Below, piece after piece: positions 54,350 through 61,887 of a stretch of DNA of 64,000 bases; position 1 is the first letter of the stretch; each line of letters starts with the position of its first letter. Source of the stretch: an uncultured Porphyromonadaceae bacterium (GTDB taxonomy: Bacteria > Bacteroidota > Bacteroidia > Bacteroidales > Muribaculaceae); NCBI GenBank assembly GCA_937989585.1, contig CALKRW010000062.1, positions 45,551-109,550 on the forward strand, given 5' to 3'. The position numbers were made by a program, and so were the translations under genes. The notes below the pieces were generated by a model. It did not search any database and was not told the origin of the DNA. It saw only the letters and a program-made list of their open reading frames with translations.

Positions 54350-55219
54350 TTATTTTTCTGCAAGGCGTTGCAGATATGCTCCGTAGTCATTTGGGTAGCG
54401 GCAGGCAAGAGCGTATAGTTGTTCATCGTTGATAAAGCCCCTGCGCCATGCCACTTCTTCGAGTGAGGCCACTTTCACTCCCTGGCGTTTCTCGATGGCT
54501 GCTACAAAATTCGATGCGTCAAGAAGGGAGTCGAATGTGCCTGTGTCAAGCCACGCGAATCCGCGGCCGAAACACTTGACGCGTAAACGTCCGGACTTCA
54601 AATAGGCCTCGTTGAGGTCTGTTATCTCGAGTTCGCCCCGGGCTGAAGGTTTAAGTTTTGCAGCCTCGCTGATTACGTCGTTCGGATAAAAATATAGTCC
54701 GGTGACGGCTTTGTCGCTTTCTGGTTTCGCGGGTTTCTCGACGATTCGGACTGGAAGGCCGGCCTCGTCCAGCGTCACGACTCCGAAGCGTTCAGGGTCT
54801 GGTACAGTATATGCGAAAACGGTTGCAAGGCCATTGCGCGCGTTCGCCAGGGCGTCGTTCATCATTCCGGTGAAGCCCTGTCCATAGAAAATGTTGTCGC
54901 CGAGTACCAGGCAGACATCATCGTCACCGATGAATTCGCGCCCGAGAATGAATGCCTGGGCAAGTCCGTCGGGCGACGGTTGATCAACATATGTGAAACT
55001 TACTCCCAGTTCATTGCCGTCACCCAGCAGATGTCTGAAAAGGGGTAGGTCCGAAGGTGTCGAGATTATTAATATCTCCCGTATGCCGGCAAGCATCAGT
55101 ACTGACAGGGGATAATATATCATCGGCTTGTCATAAATCGGAAGCATTTGTTTCGATATTCCGCGTGTCAGCGGTGCAAGTCGGGTGCCGGCGCCTCCGG
55201 CAAGGATTATTCCTTTCAT
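54350..55219 (-). CDS. rfbA: Glucose-1-phosphate thymidylyltransferase
   Basis: This 289-aa enzyme makes dTDP-glucose from glucose-1-phosphate and dTTP. N-terminal GXGTRLXPLT motif ILAGGAGTRLAPLTRGISKQMLPIYDKPMIYYPLSVLMLAGI is the classical RfbA signature, with PSPDGLAQAFILG and the metal-binding LVLGDNIFYG. Length is typical. It lies 29 nt after rfbB on the same strand. RfbC and RfbD are not in the window. Confidence 0.95.
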   Translation of the reverse strand: MKGIILAGGAGTRLAPLTRGISKQMLPIYDKPMIYYPLSVLMLAGIREILIISTPSDLPLFRHLLGDGNELGVSFTYVDQPSPDGLAQAFILGREFIGDDDVCLVLGDNIFYGQGFTGMMNDALANARNGLATVFAYTVPDPERFGVVTLDEAGLPVRIVEKPAKPESDKAVTGLYFYPNDVISEAAKLKPSARGELEITDLNEAYLKSGRLRVKCFGRGFAWLDTGTFDSLLDASNFVAAIEKRQGVKVASLEEVAWRRGFINDEQLYALACRYPNDYGAYLQRLAEK

Positions 55220-55248
55220 GGCTTATGTGATTTATGTTTGTCCGCTTT

Positions 55249-56400
55249 TCAGCGGTTCTTGTACATGCGGTCATAGTATTCGCGATATTCGCCTGAGGTT
55301 ACGGATTTTATCCACTCGTGGTTTGCCAGATACCATGCAACGGTTTTCCTAATGCCTTCGGCAAAGGGAGTGCGGGGATACCAACCGAGTTCTCTTGCGG
55401 TCTTTGACGGGTCTATGGCATACCGCATGTCGTGCCCTGCGCGGTCCCGCACAAAGGCTATGAGGTCATGGCGCGCCTCTGTTCCAGTCATTTCGGCTAC
55501 AAGGTCAACGACGGTCTCTACTATATCTATGTTCTGTTGCTCGTTCAGTCCGCCGATATTGTATATCTCGCCCTCTTTGCCTTGACGTAGCACCGTATCG
55601 ATTGCCGAGCAGTGGTCATCGACGTACAGCCAGTCGCGGACATTCAGGCCACGTCCGTACACCGGCAGTTGCCGTCCTTCCCGAATGTTGTTTATAAGAA
55701 GTGGGATGAGTTTTTCTGGGAATTGCCATGGACCGTAGTTGTTCGAACAGCGGGTTATGTTCATTGGCATTCCGTATGTCTCGTGATAGGCCAGTGCTAC
55801 CATATCTGCCGATGCCTTCGATGCGGAGTAGGGGGAGCGTGGTGCAAGCGGAGTCTCCTCGGTGAACAGATCTTTGCCGAAAGTCTTGAGGTCGGTACGG
55901 CCTTCTGTGATATGGCAGAGGTCTTTCCCTGTTTCCAGTGCGTGTGCATGCTCATAATCGCGTTGCAGTGCGCCGTACACCTCGTCTGTCGAGATCTGTA
56001 AGAATTTCTTGCCTTCGCGCCATTTGCCGTCTCCTGTTTGCCATACGGCGCGGGCGGCGTCGAGGAGTGACTGTGTGCCTAAAATATTTGTCTCAAGAAA
56101 TATCCCCGGGTCGGAGATCGAGCGGTCGACGTGACTTTCGGCTGCGAAGTTTACAATGAAGTCCGGGTCGGTCCGGACCATGAGTCCGTTCATGGCTTTG
56201 CGGTCGCGGATATCCGCACGTACAAACTCGACATTATCGCGGCCTATTTCTTCTCCGATTGTAGACAGGTTTCCTGCATAGGTCAATGCGTCAACTACAA
56301 CGAGTTCGATGTCGTTGTCGTATTTGTCTAAAAGGTATTTGACGAAATTGGCTCCTATGAAGCCGGCGCCACCGCTTATCAGATATTTTGTCTTGGACAT
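55249..56400 (-). CDS. rfbB: dTDP-glucose 4,6-dehydratase
   Basis: This 383-aa short-chain dehydrogenase-type enzyme makes dTDP-4-keto-6-deoxyglucose. Its motifs are ISGGAGFIGANFVKYLL near residue 8, VDRSISDP, LQISTDEVYG, and YSASKASADMVALAYHETYG (Tyr/Lys). A ~30-residue insertion after DEVYG (RDYEHAHALETGKDLCHITEG) is typical of Bacteroidetes RfbB. A -7-like TACTTTTG lies about 23 nt upstream of the ATG; no matching -33 was found. The pair rfbB-rfbA is likely one transcript. Confidence 0.94.
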   Translation of the reverse strand: MSKTKYLISGGAGFIGANFVKYLLDKYDNDIELVVVDALTYAGNLSTIGEEIGRDNVEFVRADIRDRKAMNGLMVRTDPDFIVNFAAESHVDRSISDPGIFLETNILGTQSLLDAARAVWQTGDGKWREGKKFLQISTDEVYGALQRDYEHAHALETGKDLCHITEGRTDLKTFGKDLFTEETPLAPRSPYSASKASADMVALAYHETYGMPMNITRCSNNYGPWQFPEKLIPLLINNIREGRQLPVYGRGLNVRDWLYVDDHCSAIDTVLRQGKEGEIYNIGGLNEQQNIDIVETVVDLVAEMTGTEARHDLIAFVRDRAGHDMRYAIDPSKTARELGWYPRTPFAEGIRKTVAWYLANHEWIKSVTSGEYREYYDRMYKNR

Positions 56401-56524
56401 ATTGAGGATGCTTTTGTGTCCTCAAAAGTACAAAAAAAATTCAAGTTGAACGGTGTGGTGTGCGATTAAGTTGCTCCGTACAACTAAGTTTTATATTACT
56501 TAATGTTTATTTCACCTCCGGGTG

Positions 56525-56749
56525 TCAGGCGACGAGAATGGCGCGACGCGTTGTCCAGCCCTGTGACTGGTTGCGGACGTCCACGGTGAGCAGGTTGCGT
56601 CCGGCATGTCCGTTCGATTTTATCCATGTTGATATACTGCTCATGAGTTCGTTTGCAGAACTGAGACCGCTCAGGCGGAGTGAGCACAGTTCGCGGTAGC
56701 CTAAAAGGATTCTCGCGATGATGATGTCTGAGTGAGAGATTCGTGCCAT
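56525..56749 (-). CDS. Small hypothetical protein (74 aa)
   Basis: This frame reads MARISHSDIIIARILLGYRE... and contains alternating helical and polar stretches and no Cys run. A -7-like TAACTTTGCAGC lies at 56774-56785 on the minus strand, ~28 nt upstream of the ATG, supporting transcription. It is downstream of repeated element B and upstream of rfbB on the same strand (124 nt apart). No family is recognised. A second overlapping frame (56496-56780) has a low-complexity product and looks like a shadow. Confidence 0.5.
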   Translation of the reverse strand: MARISHSDIIIARILLGYRELCSLRLSGLSSANELMSSISTWIKSNGHAGRNLLTVDVRNQSQGWTTRRAILVA

Positions 56750-56882
56750 AGTTTTGCAGTTGTTCTGATTTCTGCTGCAAAGTTAAGGCTGGATATGTGC
56801 AATATATTTACACACACAATTGAATTTATATTAAATTTTTGACTTATGTTGCCTTGTTTCAGGAGAATGATGATGTCTTTCG

Positions 56883-56894
56883 CACAATATTGTG
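56883..56894. repeat. 12-bp palindrome near element B
   Basis: CACAATATTGTG is a perfect palindrome, 51 nt upstream of the 23-bp box B. It may be an operator site; there is no other support. Confidence 0.35.
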
Positions 56895-56944
56895 AATATG
56901 GGTGTAAGAGCGGCGAAAGGTTAATGTAAGTTAAATTCTGGGTA

Positions 56945-56967
56945 TTTTTGCCAATCTATTCAGACGG
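56945..56967 (+). repeat. Copy B of the 23-bp box
   Basis: This copy is identical, in the opposite orientation, to 21095-21117. It is followed, after exactly 27 nt, by TATATTTGCAGCG (56995-57007), then a small hairpin AGCATCGT...ACGATGCT (57023-57048) and a frame ending at ACATTGACATTGT (57085-57097), a 13-mer also found near copy A (20766-20778, minus). Confidence 0.8.
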
Positions 56968-57132
56968 CAGACCCTTCTCCAATTCCTGAGATAGTATATT
57001 TGCAGCGTGATAAAGGTTTGACAGCATCGTTTTGTTAGAGACGATGCTTTTGATAAAGGATTATGTTTGATAAAGGTACAGAGAACATTGACATTGTGGG
57101 TTTTACATAATGGAGATTAGGCATCTGAGACC

Positions 57133-57444
57133 TTATTTCTGCTTGGCTGACAGGGAATCAAGTATCGATTTGGCTGTGGAGATGTATAGGTCTGCCGAGG
57201 CTTTCAGTCCGGCGGAACGAAAGTCAGATTCTCGTGATTTGATTTCGAGAATCAGTGCTTCGTATTCCCTTTCGTCTGTGGCTGAGGCGGCTTTGAGGGC
57301 GTCTGTTTTGGCTACGGCAATGATTGTGTCGCGAGCGGCGGACGATATTTGGGCGCTCTTTGCCTCTGAACCTTCGGAACCTGAAGAGGAGCACGCGATT
57401 AACGTTGCAAGTACGGTGAATATTGTGAGTATTTTTGTGTGCAT
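57133..57444 (-). CDS. Hypothetical lipoprotein, helical
   Basis: This 103-aa protein starts at the ATG read from 57444; ispH ends at the same base, forming TAATG. It has a lipoprotein signal (MHTKILTIFTVLATLIAC, Cys18) followed by a Ser-rich linker, then an acidic helical body (ATDEREYEALILEIKSRESDF). Its function is unknown. The TAATG junction implies translational coupling to ispH. Confidence 0.7.
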   Translation of the reverse strand: MHTKILTIFTVLATLIACSSSGSEGSEAKSAQISSAARDTIIAVAKTDALKAASATDEREYEALILEIKSRESDFRSAGLKASADLYISTAKSILDSLSAKQK

Positions 57445-58331
57445 TATGATGGATTTCGGGGGTCTGTGATTTTTGCCGCGCGTTCTGCCACTCGCTCCAT
57501 GAGCCATCGTGGTGTCGATGTGGCCCCGCATATTCCGATGGTTTTGGCTCTGGCGATTTGTTCGGGGACTATGTCTTCGGGACCGCCTACGAGATAACTG
57601 CGGGGATTTACACTCAGGCAGTGGTCATAGAGTATTCTGCCGTTGCTGCTCTGCGCTCCTGCGACAAAGAGTACGACCTCATGTGACGAGGCGAAGTCTT
57701 TCAGATAGTCGACGCGGTTCGCTACCTGACGGCATATTGTGTCGTAATGCTCGAAGTTTACCCCTGCATGCAGGCGTTTTTCGATTTCTTCGATTATGTG
57801 TCGGAAGCCTTCGAGCGACTTGGTTGTCTGGCTGTAAAGTGCTATGTCGCGTGAGAAGTCTATGCGGTCGAGTTGGTCGGCCGATTCTATAACTATGGCT
57901 GTGCCGTCGGTCTGGCCAACGAGGCCGTTGACTTCGGCGTGTCCCTGCCTTCCGTATATCACGATCTGAAGTCCGGGATTCGAGGCGCGCGACCGGTCAA
58001 AGGCGTCCTTGATGCGTTTCTGTAGTTTCAGAACGACCGGGCATGTTGCGTCAACAACGGTCAGGCCGTTGACATGAGCCGTGGCATATGTCGTTGGTGG
58101 CTCGCCGTGTGCTCTTAGCAGGAGTTTCACATTCCGAAGGCTGGCAAGGTCCTCGTGATTGATGGTTATCAGGCCCTTGGCCTTTAGACGTTCAATTTCG
58201 GCGTTGTTGTGGACTATGTCGCCGAGGCAATACAGGGGAGATGTTCGGGAAAGTTCTTCCTCTGCCTTGCTGATGGCGGTAGTGACGCCGAAGCAGAATC
58301 CTGACTGGCTGTCAATCTCGATGTTGGCCAT
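57444..58331 (-). CDS. ispH: 4-hydroxy-3-methylbut-2-enyl diphosphate reductase
   Basis: This 295-aa [4Fe-4S] enzyme performs the last step of the MEP isoprenoid pathway, making IPP and DMAPP. Motifs include IEIDSQSGFCFGVTTAISKAEE, with the first cluster Cys at 13, VDATCPVVLK, and CGATSTPRWLMERV near the C-terminus. These match IspH/LytB. Its 5' neighbour cmk is 23 nt away. IspH supplies undecaprenyl phosphate precursors that surface-glycan synthesis needs. Confidence 0.95.
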   Translation of the reverse strand: MANIEIDSQSGFCFGVTTAISKAEEELSRTSPLYCLGDIVHNNAEIERLKAKGLITINHEDLASLRNVKLLLRAHGEPPTTYATAHVNGLTVVDATCPVVLKLQKRIKDAFDRSRASNPGLQIVIYGRQGHAEVNGLVGQTDGTAIVIESADQLDRIDFSRDIALYSQTTKSLEGFRHIIEEIEKRLHAGVNFEHYDTICRQVANRVDYLKDFASSHEVVLFVAGAQSSNGRILYDHCLSVNPRSYLVGGPEDIVPEQIARAKTIGICGATSTPRWLMERVAERAAKITDPRNPS

Positions 58332-58354
58332 TGCTTAGTGAGTTTGTCGGTTGA

Positions 58355-59050
58355 TTATGCTTTGTCGAGTGCCTCTTTGAAACGTTCGAGCAGCCAGGCG
58401 TTCTGCTCCTCGATGCTCATGTGGGAATTGTCCAGGTCTATGGCATCATCGGCGCGGCGCAGGGGTGAGACCTCGCGGGTACGGTCTATGTGGTCGCGGT
58501 GCTCGACATTCTCCAGAACCTCTGCGTATGTTGTCGTTGTGTCGCCTTTGGCCCGGAGTTCGTCATAACGGCGTTGCGCGCGGGTTTCGGCCGGTGCGTT
58601 GACATAGATTTTAAGTTCTGCCTCAGGGAAGATTGTGGTGCCGATGTCACGTCCGTCCATGACTATTCCCTTTTCGCGTCCGAATTCCTGTTGGAGTCGT
58701 GAGAGGAGCGCACGCACTTCCTGGTCTGCGGCGATGGTGGAGACATGCGAAGATACGTCCATCGAACGTATCTCTCGCTCCACGTCTTTGCCGTCGAGCA
58801 TGGTGTGCTGGCTGCCGTCGCTTTGCAGGGCGAAGTCTATGTTAATCTTGTCGAGCGCCTTGTGCAGTGCTTCTTTGTCAAGTGCCCCGTCTTCGGCTAT
58901 CATGCCGTTGCGTAGTGCGTGAAGTGTCACTGCGCGGTACATGGCGCCGGAATCTATGTAGCGGTAGCCAATGACGCTTGCAAGCGCACGCGCCATGGTG
59001 CTTTTGCCGGAAGATGAGTAACCGTCTATGGCGATTATTATTTTTTTCAT
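58355..59050 (-). CDS. cmk: Cytidylate kinase
   Basis: This 231-aa enzyme phosphorylates CMP and dCMP. The P-loop IAIDGYSSSGKSTMARAL is at residues 5-22, followed by YRYIDSGAMYRAVTLHAL, VMDGRDIGTTIFPEAELKIYV and SPLRRADDAIDLDNSHMSIEE. The length matches Cmk. It lies 22 nt downstream of porQ and 23 nt upstream of ispH. Confidence 0.94.
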   Translation of the reverse strand: MKKIIIAIDGYSSSGKSTMARALASVIGYRYIDSGAMYRAVTLHALRNGMIAEDGALDKEALHKALDKINIDFALQSDGSQHTMLDGKDVEREIRSMDVSSHVSTIAADQEVRALLSRLQQEFGREKGIVMDGRDIGTTIFPEAELKIYVNAPAETRAQRRYDELRAKGDTTTTYAEVLENVEHRDHIDRTREVSPLRRADDAIDLDNSHMSIEEQNAWLLERFKEALDKA

Positions 59051-59072
59051 GTGTCGAATGTGGTTATGAGTG

Positions 59073-60134
59073 TTACCTGTTCAGAAGGTCGTCAAGCGAC
59101 AGGTTCAGGTTGAGCATGAATGTAGTCGCGCCGTTGTGAGGCTGGGCAAGCGCAATGCCCGCACCGAACGACTTGACCCGTATGCCTGCGGCAAGCGAGA
59201 AGCCTGAGATGAAACTGCGCGAGTATGTGCTCATGTCCGTGCGGGTCTTGTAGTTGTAGCCTAGTCCGATATACCAGTTGGGATTTGACACGAGGTCTAC
59301 GCCGAAGACTAGATGGCGGAAAAGATTTGACCCGAAAGAGTCCTTGCGCACGAATTCTGCGTCGGTTGTTCCGTCCCCGCTCTCCCAGTAGGGAAGTTTC
59401 CATTTGGTCAGGTTCCATGCCGTAACGGAGAAGCGCAGGGGGAATGTGCCGAAAGTCTGTGACCATCCGAGACGGACGTCTATGGGAAGGCGGTCGTAAC
59501 TATCGTTGAAGCGCTTCACCTGACCGCCGAGATTGGCTACTACAACCGAGAGAGAGAGGTCGCGTTCCGGGTCGTAATAGTTGATGCCGAGGTCGGTGGC
59601 GATAGCGAATGCCGAGTATTCGGAATAACTGCTGTAGGCCATCTTCAGGGCGGCTCCACCGCGCAGGCGGTCGGTTATGTCGTACGAGTACATGGCTCCG
59701 AACGCGACGTCTTTCGGTGAGAAGTCTCCGATGATGTTGCCAGACGCATCGGTCTCGCGCATCGATCCGTACCCGAAATAATTTATCATTGCGCCCCATG
59801 TGCCGTGCTCTCCCGTCGAATGGGCGTAGCGGAGTCCGGCAAAGTTAGAGCCGCCTATGTAGTGCATGTAGTTGAGTCCTATCTGGCCTGACATCTCCTG
59901 GCCCAGAAGTGCCGGATTCTGGTCGGCAGTCATTATGTCGTCATCAACGAGAGTGATGTTCACACCACCAAGTCCGTAGATGCGTGACGATGATGTGACG
60001 TTAAGGAAGTTGTATGCCGTCGAGCCGTCCTGTGCCGAAACGGACGTAGTGCCCGCTAAAAGAGCGGCGCAGACTACGGTCAGGCTTATGAGACTGCGTT
60101 TGACTGGTTTATATTTGCTTGCTGTTTTAAACAT
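59073..60134 (-). CDS. porQ: Type IX secretion system protein PorQ
   Basis: This 353-aa outer-membrane beta-barrel protein starts at the ATG read from 60134 (MFKTASKYKPVKRSL), since the longer reading starts before the signal peptide (ending SVSAQDG). It begins AYNFLNVTSSSRIYGLGGVNITLVDDDIMTADQNPALLG, characteristic of the PorQ family. PorQ is part of the type IX secretion apparatus that exports Por-sorted proteins. It is 22 nt upstream of cmk. Confidence 0.87.
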   Translation of the reverse strand: MFKTASKYKPVKRSLISLTVVCAALLAGTTSVSAQDGSTAYNFLNVTSSSRIYGLGGVNITLVDDDIMTADQNPALLGQEMSGQIGLNYMHYIGGSNFAGLRYAHSTGEHGTWGAMINYFGYGSMRETDASGNIIGDFSPKDVAFGAMYSYDITDRLRGGAALKMAYSSYSEYSAFAIATDLGINYYDPERDLSLSVVVANLGGQVKRFNDSYDRLPIDVRLGWSQTFGTFPLRFSVTAWNLTKWKLPYWESGDGTTDAEFVRKDSFGSNLFRHLVFGVDLVSNPNWYIGLGYNYKTRTDMSTYSRSFISGFSLAAGIRVKSFGAGIALAQPHNGATTFMLNLNLSLDDLLNR

Positions 60135-60198
60135 TCGTGTTTGCAGTATTACACAGTATATATAACGCAGATACTCGCTGAATATTATGTTTGCCGGC

Positions 60199-60978
60199 TT
60201 AGTCTTCGTGCGCGAAGGCCTCACTAAGCCGCTGCTCAAGTTCGGCTGAGGTAAGTTTGGTGTCGAGTTGTCCCCTGTGGGCTACGGAGATGTTGCCGGT
60301 CTCTTCGGAGACCACGACGGCGTAGGCGTCTGTAGCCTGGGCTATGCCCAGGGCGGAGCGGTGGCGCAGTCCCAGTGATCGTGGCAGTGATGTGTCATGA
60401 CTTACGGGTAGGATGCAGCCTGCGGCATTTATGCGGTTGTTCTCGATTATCATGGCGCCGTCGTGCAGTGGAGAGTTCTTGAAGAAGATGTTCTCGATTA
60501 GTCGTGTGTTGATTTCGGCATCGATGCGGTCGCCGGTTTTCTCGTAGATTTCAAGCGGCATGTTCTGGCCTATCACAATCAGTGCGCCTGTCTTGTTCTT
60601 TGACATAGACATACAGGCGTAGACTATAGGCATGACTCGCGAGCGCAGGTCGACACCCGCCTGTTCGCCAGGGTGCTTGAAGAAGCGTGAGATGAACTTC
60701 CATCGCTTCTGCGAGCCCATCTCGACCAAAAAGCGTCTTATCTGATCCTGGAAGAGTATGACCAGAATAAGAAGGCCTATGCCCATGAACTTGTCCATTA
60801 TCGATCCGAAGAGTTTCAGGTCGAAAACTTCGGATGATATGGCCCATATCACAATGAAGGTCATAACGCCATAGAATATGTTCAGCGTGCCCGATTCTTT
60901 CATCAGGCGGAAAATGTAGTATAGCAGGACGGCGACAATCAGGATGTCGAAGGCGTCTTTGATGCTGAAGTCAAACAT
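60199..60978 (-). CDS. cdaA: Diadenylate cyclase CdaA
   Basis: This 259-aa membrane enzyme makes cyclic di-AMP from two ATP. Three N-terminal TM helices (residues about 8-70) are followed by a DisA_N catalytic domain with SPLHDGAMII (DGA motif, near 155) and LGLRHRSALGIA (RHR motif, near 190). The domain order is that of CdaA. It lies between folP and porQ, 46 nt downstream of folP. Confidence 0.95.
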   Translation of the reverse strand: MFDFSIKDAFDILIVAVLLYYIFRLMKESGTLNIFYGVMTFIVIWAISSEVFDLKLFGSIMDKFMGIGLLILVILFQDQIRRFLVEMGSQKRWKFISRFFKHPGEQAGVDLRSRVMPIVYACMSMSKNKTGALIVIGQNMPLEIYEKTGDRIDAEINTRLIENIFFKNSPLHDGAMIIENNRINAAGCILPVSHDTSLPRSLGLRHRSALGIAQATDAYAVVVSEETGNISVAHRGQLDTKLTSAELEQRLSEAFAHED

Positions 60979-61024
60979 GGCGGTTGTTGAGTTTCTCGTA
61001 AGTGGAAGTACCTCTTGCGATGGT

Positions 61025-61873
61025 TTATTGTTTGGGAGAGTGGGAAAGAGCGGTATATATATCTATGCATTGGCGAGCCGCGCGGACGTCATGCACCCGC
61101 AGTATGTCAGCGCCGCGGTCAAGAGCCATGGCATTGAGTGCGGTGGTGGCCTCGAGTGCTTCGTCGGCATTGATGCCGAGCAGACGCGTTAGCATGGACT
61201 TGCGCGAAATGCCGACAAGCATCGGCCTGTTCAGAAGCCGTTTGATTTCGGTCATCTGTCGCATCAGTTCGTAGTTCTGCTCGGTGGTCTTGGCAAATCC
61301 GAATCCGAGGTCGACGATGACGTCGCTGACGCCTAATGCGTTTAGCCGGGCAAGCGAGAAGGCGAGCTCCTTCGTGACATCTGCGGCAACGTCATCATAC
61401 CGGCAAAGGGTCTGCATTGTGGCAGGCGTGCCACGCATGTGCATGAGGATGTATGGTACCTTGAGACGTGCGACTGTCTCGAACATATCGGGGTCGAGTG
61501 TGCCTCCGCTTATGTCATTGATGATGTCGGCGCCCATCCTTATCGCTTCTTCGGCTACCTTGGCGCGGAATGTGTCAACTGAAAGAGGAAGGGTACATCC
61601 TTCCTCGCGAATGGCTTCGATGCCTCGGCAAAGGCGTTCGGTCTCTTCGTCGGGGCTGACGTCATCGGCTCCGGGACGGGAGGAGTACGCCCCGATGTCA
61701 ATCATGTCGGCGCCTTCGTCCATTATCTGTCGTACACGCTTCCTGATGGCATCACTGTCAAATGTCCGCGAGCCTTCATAGAACGAGTCGGGTGTCACAT
61801 TGACAATGGCCATGACTTGCGGTCTGTCAAAGACCGCAAGTCTGCCATGTATGTCAAGTGTGAATGTATCCAT
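61025..61873 (-). CDS. folP: Dihydropteroate synthase
   Basis: This 282-aa enzyme joins pABA with dihydropterin pyrophosphate in folate synthesis and is the sulfonamide target. Signatures are VMAIVNVTPDSFYEGS near 20-35, DIGAYSSRPGADDVS, and INDISGGTLDP. It lies 14 nt downstream of bipA on the same strand. Confidence 0.95.
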   Translation of the reverse strand: MDTFTLDIHGRLAVFDRPQVMAIVNVTPDSFYEGSRTFDSDAIRKRVRQIMDEGADMIDIGAYSSRPGADDVSPDEETERLCRGIEAIREEGCTLPLSVDTFRAKVAEEAIRMGADIINDISGGTLDPDMFETVARLKVPYILMHMRGTPATMQTLCRYDDVAADVTKELAFSLARLNALGVSDVIVDLGFGFAKTTEQNYELMRQMTEIKRLLNRPMLVGISRKSMLTRLLGINADEALEATTALNAMALDRGADILRVHDVRAARQCIDIYTALSHSPKQ

Positions 61874-61887
61874 TATTCCGGGTGTGT

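Noticed and set aside
21095..56967. Invertible promoter segment bounded by the two 23-bp boxes
   Set aside because: The boxes are 36 kb apart, with housekeeping genes between and no recombinase gene nearby. Each box looks like part of its own promoter-like unit, so inversion is unlikely.
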